From: Bacteroidota bacterium | GTDB taxonomy: Bacteria; Bacteroidota; Bacteroidia; Bacteroidales; Lentimicrobiaceae | Length of the DNA stretch: 64,000 nt | Direction of reading: 5' to 3' | Assembly (NCBI GenBank): GCA_009773455.1 | Contig: WSXU01000007.1 | Span: 62,001 to 126,000, forward strand | Part shown: piece by piece, positions 45,199 through 53,242 of the stretch | Position numbering within the stretch: the stretch's first letter is position 1 | How the letters are laid out: each line of letters begins with the position of its first letter | Made by a program: the position numbers and the translations under genes | Notes under the pieces: model-generated | Database searches by the model: none | What the model was told of the DNA's origin: nothing | What the model saw: the letters and a program-made list of their open reading frames with translations, nothing else

Positions 45199-45867
45199 AT
45201 GAAAAACATTAACACAATCTTGTTATTCCTTTTCATTACAATCGGAATTTTCGCACAGGAAGTTAAAGTTAATACAAACCTTGTTATCGAGGCTGATGGA
45301 ACCATCAGAATGGATAACACAGCAACCGTTTGGGAGGATCTTAGAATTCCATTTAATTTCGGAACAAGTAATACCCTGGCGACAACCTGGCAGCAATTCG
45401 TCGGCGTAACCTATCTGGATGTATTTAAACCATCCGGTGATGATGCATTGTTTTTTTCAGTCCAATTACCCCATTCCTGGAAAGCTGGTACAAATATTTT
45501 TCCTCATATTCATTGGACCCCTATGACAGAAGGGTCAGAAGATGATAATGGGGTTTATTGGGAACTGGAATATGTCTGGGCAAACAATGCAGAAACATTC
45601 CCCTCTACTACTACTGTTATTTCCGGAGTAACTACCACACCTGAATTGGTTGGTGATCTGGTGCCTCACAGACATTATATTACAAAACTTGGTCCTCCTG
45701 AAGGGATAGATGGTTCAGGTAAAGGGATCTCCAGTATGCTGGTATGCCGCATTGCCAGGAGGGGCTCCAATCCTGCAGATACTTATTCCGGGAATGCAGG
45801 TGCTATCGAATTTGATTTTCATTATCAACTCGACACTTACGGAAGCCGTCAGGAATATATTAAGTAG
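45199..45867 (+). CDS. secreted protein with phage-type beta domain
   Basis: 222 residues from ATG 45199. A signal peptide (MKNINTILLFLFITIGIFAQ) precedes a beta-rich domain with LPHSWKAGTNIFPHIHWTP and a C-terminal IEFDFHYQLDTYGSRQ. The PHxHW pattern occurs in phage virion-surface proteins; coupling to a signal peptide suggests a lysogen-expressed exported form. Function unknown. Terminator downstream. Confidence 0.7.
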   Translation: MKNINTILLFLFITIGIFAQEVKVNTNLVIEADGTIRMDNTATVWEDLRIPFNFGTSNTLATTWQQFVGVTYLDVFKPSGDDALFFSVQLPHSWKAGTNIFPHIHWTPMTEGSEDDNGVYWELEYVWANNAETFPSTTTVISGVTTTPELVGDLVPHRHYITKLGPPEGIDGSGKGISSMLVCRIARRGSNPADTYSGNAGAIEFDFHYQLDTYGSRQEYIK

Positions 45868-46178
45868 TATTAAAATGGATTTTCCAAAAATAAAAAACAG
45901 TCTGTCTTTTGGCTAGGCTGTTTTTTTGTCATGATATCAGATTATTTCAACACACTCCCACAACCATTACAAAACCGAATCTCAATCTTACCATAGATCA
46001 GGAGCTTAAGGTAAAGCCAAACCCCCATTCTTTTCATGGGGGTACGGCGTTTCATTATAATGATCATCCTGTGGTCGGTGGAGCTGCACTGTGGGCAGGA
46101 TGCCGGCAATCGCTGAATCATAGCATTGTATTGCTGAGAATAAAAATTACCTGGATAATATATAGGTTCTATTGGTTA
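45868..46178. other. 311-bp spacer
   Basis: Holds the terminator at 45894-45927; the remainder shows nothing convincing. A rightward reading of 129 codons at 45909-46298 overlaps the opposite gene and has no coding character. Confidence 0.45.
45894..45927 (+). terminator. rho-independent terminator
   Basis: AAAACAGTC pairs with GGCTGTTTT (one G-U), 13-nt loop, followed by further T. It ends the transcript of the secreted protein gene. Confidence 0.7.
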
Positions 46179-46547
46179 TTAAATCTTATTCCCAAAAAGC
46201 CTGGTTATCCAGCTTTTCTTTTGGGCACGTTTGGCTTCCTTTCTAAGTTTTTGTCTATGAATAATTTCCATTCTATAATTTTCTTCAGTTTGTTTTAGCT
46301 TCTGATCCAGGTAACCCTTGATTCCACCGGCTTCTGAGGATATTTCAAGCCCACGAGCTGAAATAATGTATTTACTTGCAGAATCCCAGGGATCAAGTAT
46401 ACCTTCCAATAGTAGAAATTTCAAAATTGAATCTTTTTCCCTTTTATCAAGAAAATCAAATGTTGAATTTGAAAAATCACTTCCAACTGGATAGTAATTT
46501 TGAAACAGCCCTATTACTCTATCAACTTTAACAAGATCGAAATGCAT
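46179..46547 (-). CDS. hypothetical protein with basic C-terminus
   Basis: 122 residues. A folded-looking N-terminal part (FDLVKVDRVIGLFQNYYPVG; ILKFLLLEGILDPWDSASKY) is followed by a helical, very basic tail (KLRKEAKRAQKKSWITRLFG). No family recognised. AT-rich block C. Confidence 0.6.
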   Translation of the reverse strand: MHFDLVKVDRVIGLFQNYYPVGSDFSNSTFDFLDKREKDSILKFLLLEGILDPWDSASKYIISARGLEISSEAGGIKGYLDQKLKQTEENYRMEIIHRQKLRKEAKRAQKKSWITRLFGNKI

Positions 46548-46628
46548 AGCAATGAGAGGGTTTAGCAGAGCTCAAAAATATATCTTTTTGCTATAGTTAG
46601 TATAGTTGAATCCAGGAAAAAATCTGGC

Positions 46629-46865
46629 TTATTTAATTACTATCTGCCCCAGGTAAGGATCCAGTTGGCTATGGTTCTTAAAAGTTTTTATAGTTTCGAG
46701 TTCCTCTGTTTCATTTATATACCATAGCTCCACATAGAAACTGTACAGGGTGTATAAATTAATCAGATAGTTTCCTTCTACCCGGTTTAAAAGGTAGACG
46801 CCATTTTTAGCCAGGAGTATGACCTTTGAATCTATGTCGAGGGCATTAAACTCGTATAATTCCAT
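46629..46865 (-). CDS. small hypothetical protein
   Basis: 78 residues, aromatic-rich (YLINLYTLYSFYVELWYINE), looks like a compact beta-sheet domain. Not recognised. Same strand as the 122-residue gene, 81 bp upstream of it, so the two may be co-transcribed. Confidence 0.55.
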   Translation of the reverse strand: MELYEFNALDIDSKVILLAKNGVYLLNRVEGNYLINLYTLYSFYVELWYINETEELETIKTFKNHSQLDPYLGQIVIK

Positions 46866-47080
46866 CCTGAAGAATTTTGACAGGTATCAGGTCATTTATG
46901 CAATTGAAGAAAAAACCAGCCCGTTGATACCCAGTTCCCGAACAGTATCTAAAGGATATCGCAGGGCTGATTTTGTCCAAACCAAGGTATTGTGTTATCA
47001 AAAATATGTATTTTTACTGTATCAGATCAGTATTAATAAAAAAGTTCCTATTATCTCGTATTTCAAATTAGTCACTTATT

Positions 47081-47926
47081 ATGAAAAATTTTGTAGCTAT
47101 CGATTTTGAAACCGCTCAACCGGCTAGGTATACTGCATGCTCAATTGGAATTATTGTTGTAATCGATGGAGTTATTGTTCAGCGGTTTCAGACCTTAATT
47201 CAACCTCTTGATAATATCTATTCTGAACACAATACCAGAGTTCATGGAATTGAGCCTGGTCATACTGAGAATGCCCCCACATTTAAAGAGTTGTATCCAA
47301 TTCTCAAAGGTTTTCTAAATGGGGCACATGTAGTTTGCCACAATGCTTCCTTTGATATTGATGTGTTAATGAAAACTATGGAGTATAATGGAATCAGCTA
47401 CAGGGATTTAAATTTTCAAGTTTCGGATACCCTAGATTATTATGGCAAAAGCTTAAATGATTGTTGTTCTGAGTGTGGAATAGAGCTTAATCATCATGAT
47501 TCATTATCAGATGCTGAAGCTTGTGCTAGATTGTTTTTGAGGAAAAATAATATCGAACTGAGGACAACAAATCCGGGGCGGGGAAGATTAAATCCATCTC
47601 AATATACGGATCATCAGAGAATCACCGGACAAATTCTTAAACCTGAATTAGATTCCGTAGAGGATAAGACAAATCCATTTTATGGTAAAAAAGTTGTTAT
47701 TACAGGAACATTTAATACTTGGCCTGATAGGACTCTACTGGCAAAAAAACTTCAAGAACTTGGTGCCGATATCGATACCAGTGTAACCACAAAAACACAC
47801 ATTCTCGTTGCTGGAAATGATGTGGGCCCGAAGAAAATGGAGAAAATGTTATTTAATATCAATACTGATGAGAGTCGTAAAATAATTAATGAGAATGAAG
47901 TAAACAAAATGCTAGGCTACCAATAA
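47081..47926 (+). CDS. DnaQ-like 3'-5' exonuclease with BRCT domain
   Basis: 281 residues. DEDDh exonuclease domain at 1-165: FVAIDFETA (D8, E10), VCHNASFDIDVL and LSDAEACA with an HHDSLSD end motif. BRCT domain at about 200-280: FYGKKVVITGTFNTWPDRTL and VTTKTHILVAGND. Like stand-alone epsilon/exonuclease X proteins with BRCT found widely in Bacteroidota. May act on DNA ends; in the prophage it is cargo of block C. Confidence 0.87.
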   Translation: MKNFVAIDFETAQPARYTACSIGIIVVIDGVIVQRFQTLIQPLDNIYSEHNTRVHGIEPGHTENAPTFKELYPILKGFLNGAHVVCHNASFDIDVLMKTMEYNGISYRDLNFQVSDTLDYYGKSLNDCCSECGIELNHHDSLSDAEACARLFLRKNNIELRTTNPGRGRLNPSQYTDHQRITGQILKPELDSVEDKTNPFYGKKVVITGTFNTWPDRTLLAKKLQELGADIDTSVTTKTHILVAGNDVGPKKMEKMLFNINTDESRKIINENEVNKMLGYQ

Positions 47927-48006
47927 CCCCTCTGTCCCCATTTTCCTGTATTGCCACCCTCAGGTAAAAATATATTTTTACCGGTGCATCATGTTTGTAT
48001 TGAATT

Positions 48007-48025
48007 AGTACAGTATCTTTGTACT
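48007..48025 (+). promoter_or_regulatory. promoter with AGTACA/TGTACT dyad
   Basis: AGTACA (48007-48012) and TGTACT (48020-48025) flank a host-type -7 box TATCTTTG (48014-48021), the same layout as in the early control region (AGTACA, TATATTTG, TGTACT at 13484-13505) but with 7 rather than 10 bp between half-sites. Suggests control by the prophage repressor or by a related regulator. Confidence 0.5.
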
Positions 48026-48051
48026 GTTCAAATGCTAGATTAAATGATTTT

Positions 48052-48154
48052 CCTTAACAACATTATAGGGCGAAGCCCTGAGTGTCTTGCTATCGCGAGG
48101 TGGCAGGCGGTTGCTAGCAACCGGAACAACACTCAGGGCTTCGCCGTTAAGGAG
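48052..48154 (+). ncRNA. highly structured 5' leader including part of a Shine-Dalgarno site
   Basis: Nested stems: CCTTAAC (48052-48058) with GTTAAGG (48146-48152); a perfect 17-bp stem 48069-48085 with 48129-48145 (begins GGCGAAGCCC); within it a small hairpin 48086-48099 (CTTGC/GCGAG) and the perfect palindrome CGGTTGCTAGCAACCG (48108-48123). Together a three-way-junction-like fold. The last stem includes the AAGG of the AAGGAG ribosome site (48149-48154) of the gene at 48162. Candidate regulatory RNA; no known class was recognised. Confidence 0.55.
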
Positions 48155-48161
48155 AAAACAA

Positions 48162-48473
48162 ATGAATGTAACATCTCAGCTCAGCCTGCTCAGGCAGGGC
48201 CGCCGTTCTAAATTAGCGGCAAATCCATTTCCAAAGCATGAAATTTCACTTCTGGACGTTCTTATATTCGTAAGTACGGCCTCGCATGTGGCATTGCGTG
48301 CAATCAGAATTGCAATCCTCAGCAGGCGCCGGGAACTTATTTACACGGTCACCTTAAAAAATGGCCACAGGGAAATCTGGGCGGTGGACAGTCCTGATCA
48401 AATGATCGACATCTTAATACATGAAAGGAGGAAAATTATCCATGTAACAAAAGGAAAGGAAGCAATCGTATGA
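48162..48473 (+). CDS. small basic protein with hydrophobic segment, unknown
   Basis: 103 residues from ATG 48162, preceded by the strong ribosome site AAGGAG at 48149-48154. N-terminus basic (LLRQGRRSKLAANPFPKHEI), a hydrophobic stretch (LLDVLIFVSTASHVALRAIR), and a C-terminal beta-rich part (LIYTVTLKNGHREIWAVDSP). The reading could also extend to 48087, but that runs through the leader stems. First of three genes with unusually strong ribosome sites. Confidence 0.6.
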   Translation: MNVTSQLSLLRQGRRSKLAANPFPKHEISLLDVLIFVSTASHVALRAIRIAILSRRRELIYTVTLKNGHREIWAVDSPDQMIDILIHERRKIIHVTKGKEAIV

Positions 48474-48718
48474 AAGACTCGATCAACCTGGGAGGCGTTC
48501 ATTTAACGCCTCATGCTCTTAAAGCTATTCAAAACCTGCAGGAAAATGATAATGAAGCTTTGCAAGAGCATATAAACCGTTTGTCAAATGTAGCTACCTG
48601 GATAGGTAAGGATCTGGATGGATTCGATCCTGCCTGCACAGATGACCAGGAGGCAATACGGTCAATAGTGTCTATTTCTAACACAGTGGCTTTTCTGAAA
48701 AGCCTAGCTGTCAAATAA
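48470..48718 (+). CDS. small helical protein, unknown
   Basis: 82 residues, overlapping the previous gene by 4 bp (ATGA); a purine-rich GGAAAGGAAG precedes the start. Helical (LKAIQNLQENDNEALQEHIN). Not recognised. Probably translated together with its upstream gene. Confidence 0.6.
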   Translation: MKDSINLGGVHLTPHALKAIQNLQENDNEALQEHINRLSNVATWIGKDLDGFDPACTDDQEAIRSIVSISNTVAFLKSLAVK

Positions 48719-48730
48719 CGGAGGTAGGCC

Positions 48731-49006
48731 ATGAAAATGTTTCCTTTCTTCGGATTTTCGGGCGATGATGATGATCAGGACGGTCTCTCCCCGGAAGAAC
48801 TGGTGGCTGTAATTACTAAAATGTACTTACCTGCCTCCTCTGCCTCCTCTGCTGATGAACTTATCTCGCATGCAGATCTTGTTGAATTGGTCCGCTCAGC
48901 ACTGCCAAAGGCTAAAGCCGGTGCAGTGTTCACGAAAATGACCGATATGGGTTTTGGATCTAAAACGATAGAAGGGACCATTTACTGGCTGGTACTTAAC
49001 GCTTAA
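48731..49006 (+). CDS. small acidic protein, unknown
   Basis: 91 residues, preceded by CGGAGG 9-14 bases upstream of ATG. An acidic start (FFGFSGDDDDQDGLSPEELV) and a helical body ending in GFGSKTIEGTIYWLVLNA. Stands immediately before the tape measure promoter-like motif. Not recognised; could be a tail chaperone by position. Confidence 0.6.
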   Translation: MKMFPFFGFSGDDDDQDGLSPEELVAVITKMYLPASSASSADELISHADLVELVRSALPKAKAGAVFTKMTDMGFGSKTIEGTIYWLVLNA

Positions 49007-49011
49007 ATTAG

Positions 49012-49048
49012 TTGTCCTTTCGCCCGGGGTGCGCCTGGATGTAATTTG
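49012..49048 (+). promoter_or_regulatory. phage late promoter-like motif, copy 3
   Basis: TTGTCCTTTC at 49012 and TAATTTGCCCGAAA with TTTG at 49045, 33 bp apart; tape measure ATG at 49067. Same motif as at 24519, 37375 and 55083. Confidence 0.6.
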
Positions 49049-49066
49049 CCCGAAATTTCAAAAGAA

Positions 49067-52000
49067 ATGGCAGGCAGTTACACCAGGCGCATTAATTTAT
49101 ACATCAACGGCAAAGAGGTAAAGAATGATATCCATTCCATCCGGGCCGAAATGAATAAGCTCGTTAACGAGCAGACCCGCATGACCCGCGGAAGCAGGGA
49201 GTATGTGGAAGCGGGTAAGAAAATCAGAATACTGGATGGCATCATCCAGCAACACCGGGAGCAGGTACGCTCTGTTTCCAAATCCTGGAATTTCGAGAGC
49301 ATAAGCCAGGCTTTTAATAAATACTTCCTTGCAGTGTCAACCTTTGTGGCAGGTTTTGCAGGGATTCTTTATTCCGGCAAGAAAGCCATTACCATGTTTG
49401 CCGAGTTCGATGACAAGGTTTCAGACGTTCGCAAAACAACCGGGCTCTCCAGGGAGCAGGTATATGCCATGAATGAAGAACTGAAGAAAGTGGACACCCG
49501 CACAGCTCAAAATGAACTACTGGACCTTGGACGAATTGCCGGTAAGTTGAATATCAAACAAAAGGAGGATGTTGAAGGGTTTATCAGGGCATCTGATAAG
49601 GTTGTTGTTGCCCTGAAGGAAGATCTGGGGGGTGAGGCAGAAGAAGCCGTAAGGCAGATTGGAAAGCTGGTATCAGTCTTCGGCATCAGGGAGCGCTTTG
49701 GAATTGAAGATGCCATTACCAAAACCGGCAGCGCCATAAACGAACTTGGCATGGCCAGTACTGCCAATGAAGGCTATATTGTGAGCTTTGCCAAAAGAGT
49801 AGCCGGGGTGGCGCCATCAGCAAAGATTTCGCTCCAGGATGTATTGGGACTGGCTGCCACGCTAGATCACCTGGGGCAAACAAGTGAGGTTTCATCCACT
49901 GCATACAGCCAGGTAATAACAGGTATGTTTAAAGATACTGCAGCTTACGCAAAAGCTGCCCGCATGAGTGTAGGGGATTTTTCGAAGCTACTAAAAACAG
50001 ATTCCAATGAAGCTTTTTTGAAGTTGCTCGAAGGCCTGCATAACAATGGCGCCGGCATGGAAGAGCTCATCAATAGCATGGGAAACCTTGATATGGAAGG
50101 GAAACGGGCTATTTCTGTTATTGGGGTGTTGTCAAACAACGTTGGCCTGTTAAGGGAGCAACAGGCCATCAGTAACCGGGAGTTCGACAAGGGAACCTCA
50201 TTGCAGGAAGAGTTTAATGTAAAAAACAACAACGCCCAGGCAATACTGGAGAAGAAAAGAAAGGTACTGAGCAACCTTGCCGTAGAGCTGGGAGAGAAGC
50301 TTATGCCGGCACTTACAGTGTCAACTTCGGGTTTTACCTACTTTGTAAAGGCAGGGCTTATAATGACTGATTTTGTAATTAAACATGCCGGGGCAATTGC
50401 AAACCTGGTTGTGAGCATTGCAGCCTATACTATTGCAACCAAGCTGGCCACCCTTTGGCAGAACCGGCACACAGAAGGCGCTATAATAAATACTCTTGCA
50501 GTTAAAGCAAATAGTATAGCTATGGGTATAGGAAGAGGTGTAACATTGCTCTATGCTGCAGCAAAAGCAATCCTCACCGGTAATACAATGAGAGCAACTG
50601 CAGCGCTGAAACTATTTAACCTTTCAATTAAAGCGAACCCCATAGGACTGCTGGTTTCCTTACTCACTCTTGCCGCCGGGTCGTTGTTCTTATTTTCTAA
50701 AAGGTTAAGAGAAGCCTCAGTAGAGCAAAAAGCCCTTGAAAACGTAACCTACCGTGCCAATAAAATGTATGATGAACAGACAGCTAAAATTAAATACCTG
50801 GTTGAGCGTATCGGGGATGAGAATGTATCAAATGAACTGAGAAGGGAAGCAATAAACGATCTGAAAGAAATAATGCCCGGTTACAATGCCCAGTTGACAG
50901 AAGAAGGTAAACTCATCAACCACAATACAGAGGCCATCAAAAATTACCTCGTAATGCTGGAGATGAAATACCGGAAGCAGGCTGCCGAGGAAGAATTGCT
51001 GGATCTTCTTAAAAAGGAAATGGAGGCTAAAAGGGCACTGGATAAAGCAGAGAAGGAATATGCTAGCACAGTAGCTCAGAACCAATCACAGGTAATTTAT
51101 GGAGGTGAAGCCGGAATGGCAGGCCAACTGGCCAAATCTGATTCAAACATTCGCTCAGAAAGTGTCCTGGAAGATGCAAAAAAGAAGCACAAGGAAGCTC
51201 TTAAAGCCCTGGAAACAATGCGCGGTGAGGTTAAAAAAGCGGTTCAGGAGTACCAGGCAACACTGGATCCACTGCAGCCTATTGCAGTTGAAGATAATGG
51301 GGAAGAAAAGCCTGATGGTTTTCAACCCGGAGCAGATCCCGGGAAATCAAAATCTAAATGGTCCCTCAACAACGACCTTACCTACCTCAAAGAATCCCTG
51401 CAGATGAAACAGGATTATGGTAAGGGAGTAATAAAAACAGAACAGGAGCTGGAAGCAAAACTCAGGGACCTTGCCATAAAGGTTCTGAAAGAACGCATAC
51501 TCTCGGGAAAGGAATCAGGAGAGCAGCTGCTGAGCATCCAGGAGCAATTGGCAGAAAAGTACATCGAAATCCGTAAGGAGCGCAACGAACGGGAAAAGGA
51601 CCTGCAGGAGGCTGCAGATACCGGCAAATCACCGGTTGAAAAGGAAAACCGGGAGTATGAAGAAAGGCTCATACTGCTGAAGCTTTTCGGCAAGAAACGC
51701 GAAGACATGTCAGCCCTGGAACTGGCAGCACTTGAAGCCCTGGAAAAGGAGCACAAAGAGAAACTTGCCAAGCTCGATGCCGATGCCATGAAGGATGAAA
51801 TTGACCGGAGACAGAAAGCTTTTGAATACAGTTTTGCCGAATTAAAGTTACAGCACACCAATGAACTAAATGCGATTACCACCCTCGACCAGGCAAAGCA
51901 GATCCTCTCGAAAACAATGTCGGCTAAAGAGCTGGAGAAGGTAAAAAGCCTTGACAAGGCCAAAAAGCTTATTGCAAAACAATCAGCTGCGGAAGAGGAA

Positions 52001-53239
52001 GAATTTGCCCGGAAACATCTTACTGAACTAATGGAGATTGTTCAGAAAGTGATGAGTTCCGGAGAGTTTGAAGGAATTAACCTCAGTGATAATATACTGA
52101 GTGAAGAAGAGAAAAAGGTACTTCTGGATCGGATTCAGGAGCTCATGGAAGCACTGGCCAAGTTGAAAGGAGAAACCAGTACTGATAATTCTGTTCCTCA
52201 GAATCTGGATGAAAGGGGTGGGGTTGATATACTTGGTTTTAGCCAGGATGATTGGAACCTTTTGTTCGATAATCTTGAATATGGGAAAATGTCAGTAGGT
52301 GAGATACTTGCTGCTGCCATTATGGTTGGTAAAGCATTGACAGAAGTATTTAAGACATATTACGAATCCGTTTCGAAACAAGAACAAGCTAAACTTGAGG
52401 AGTTTGAAGAAAGTGTAAATTATCAAAAAGAAACACTACAGCAAAGCCTGGATGGAAATCGAATAAGCCAGGAAGCATATCATAAAGCAGTTGCAGAATT
52501 AGACAAGGATTTAGACAGGAGAAAAGCGGAATTAGAAAGAAAGAATGCCATCAGGGCCCGCAATTCAGCTATTATGGAAGCTATTGTTAATACTGCTACT
52601 GCAGTAACTTCAGCCCTGAAGATAAAACCTCCATTAGGAATAATATTGGCGGCAATTGTGGGAGGCCTTGGTGCTTTCCAAATAGGTAAAATTATGTCAA
52701 CTCCATTACCAACACTCCCGGGAAAGGAGGCTGGAGGTTATATCGATGTTGAGAGGTCTCAGGATGGCAAATACTTCAGGGCGAGAAACGACCCTTGGAA
52801 ACGGGGTTATGTAAGCACCCCCACCGTGATCACGGGTGAGAAGCCGGGATCTGCTGAATATGTGGTTTCAGATGCCGGGGTGAATAACCCAACCGTAAGG
52901 CCTATCCTGGACATACTTGAAATGGCCCGTATCAGCGGGAACCTGGCAACCATAAACCTGCCGGCAATACTGGAGAGTACACGCACCTACCCGGGTAGGC
53001 AGCAGGGTGGGTATATAAGCGATATTACCGGCAGCTCATCCGGAAAGATCCCGGCTGAAAAACCATCAGGACAGGATCCTGCCATGCAGGAATTACTTCA
53101 GCAGGCCATAAGTGTATTTGCTGCCCTCAAAACCCGGTTGGACCAGCCTATTAAATCCATGGTTGCCCTGCATGGCCGGGGTGGGCTCTATGAAACCATG
53201 GATGAAGACCAGGAATTAAAGAACAATGCAAATCTTTAG
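49067..53239 (+). CDS. tail tape measure protein
   Basis: 1,390 residues from ATG 49067 (a TTG at 49046 lies within the promoter-like motif and is unlikely). The N-terminus has a TP901-type core (AEFDDKVSDVRKTTGLSREQ; LGRIAGKLNIKQKEDVEGFI). Hydrophobic segments near residues 435-465, 520-550 and 1190-1215, long coiled coils around 550-1100, and a Gly-rich C-terminus. It sets tail length; by the usual 1.5 angstrom per residue the tail would be about 200 nm. The largest gene in the window. Confidence 0.93.
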   Translation: MAGSYTRRINLYINGKEVKNDIHSIRAEMNKLVNEQTRMTRGSREYVEAGKKIRILDGIIQQHREQVRSVSKSWNFESISQAFNKYFLAVSTFVAGFAGILYSGKKAITMFAEFDDKVSDVRKTTGLSREQVYAMNEELKKVDTRTAQNELLDLGRIAGKLNIKQKEDVEGFIRASDKVVVALKEDLGGEAEEAVRQIGKLVSVFGIRERFGIEDAITKTGSAINELGMASTANEGYIVSFAKRVAGVAPSAKISLQDVLGLAATLDHLGQTSEVSSTAYSQVITGMFKDTAAYAKAARMSVGDFSKLLKTDSNEAFLKLLEGLHNNGAGMEELINSMGNLDMEGKRAISVIGVLSNNVGLLREQQAISNREFDKGTSLQEEFNVKNNNAQAILEKKRKVLSNLAVELGEKLMPALTVSTSGFTYFVKAGLIMTDFVIKHAGAIANLVVSIAAYTIATKLATLWQNRHTEGAIINTLAVKANSIAMGIGRGVTLLYAAAKAILTGNTMRATAALKLFNLSIKANPIGLLVSLLTLAAGSLFLFSKRLREASVEQKALENVTYRANKMYDEQTAKIKYLVERIGDENVSNELRREAINDLKEIMPGYNAQLTEEGKLINHNTEAIKNYLVMLEMKYRKQAAEEELLDLLKKEMEAKRALDKAEKEYASTVAQNQSQVIYGGEAGMAGQLAKSDSNIRSESVLEDAKKKHKEALKALETMRGEVKKAVQEYQATLDPLQPIAVEDNGEEKPDGFQPGADPGKSKSKWSLNNDLTYLKESLQMKQDYGKGVIKTEQELEAKLRDLAIKVLKERILSGKESGEQLLSIQEQLAEKYIEIRKERNEREKDLQEAADTGKSPVEKENREYEERLILLKLFGKKREDMSALELAALEALEKEHKEKLAKLDADAMKDEIDRRQKAFEYSFAELKLQHTNELNAITTLDQAKQILSKTMSAKELEKVKSLDKAKKLIAKQSAAEEEEFARKHLTELMEIVQKVMSSGEFEGINLSDNILSEEEKKVLLDRIQELMEALAKLKGETSTDNSVPQNLDERGGVDILGFSQDDWNLLFDNLEYGKMSVGEILAAAIMVGKALTEVFKTYYESVSKQEQAKLEEFEESVNYQKETLQQSLDGNRISQEAYHKAVAELDKDLDRRKAELERKNAIRARNSAIMEAIVNTATAVTSALKIKPPLGIILAAIVGGLGAFQIGKIMSTPLPTLPGKEAGGYIDVERSQDGKYFRARNDPWKRGYVSTPTVITGEKPGSAEYVVSDAGVNNPTVRPILDILEMARISGNLATINLPAILESTRTYPGRQQGGYISDITGSSSGKIPAEKPSGQDPAMQELLQQAISVFAALKTRLDQPIKSMVALHGRGGLYETMDEDQELKNNANL

Positions 53240-53242
53240 ATT

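Noticed and set aside
45909-46298. 129-codon rightward reading frame
   Set aside because: Overlaps the leftward gene at 46179-46547 and starts in a terminator; irregular composition.
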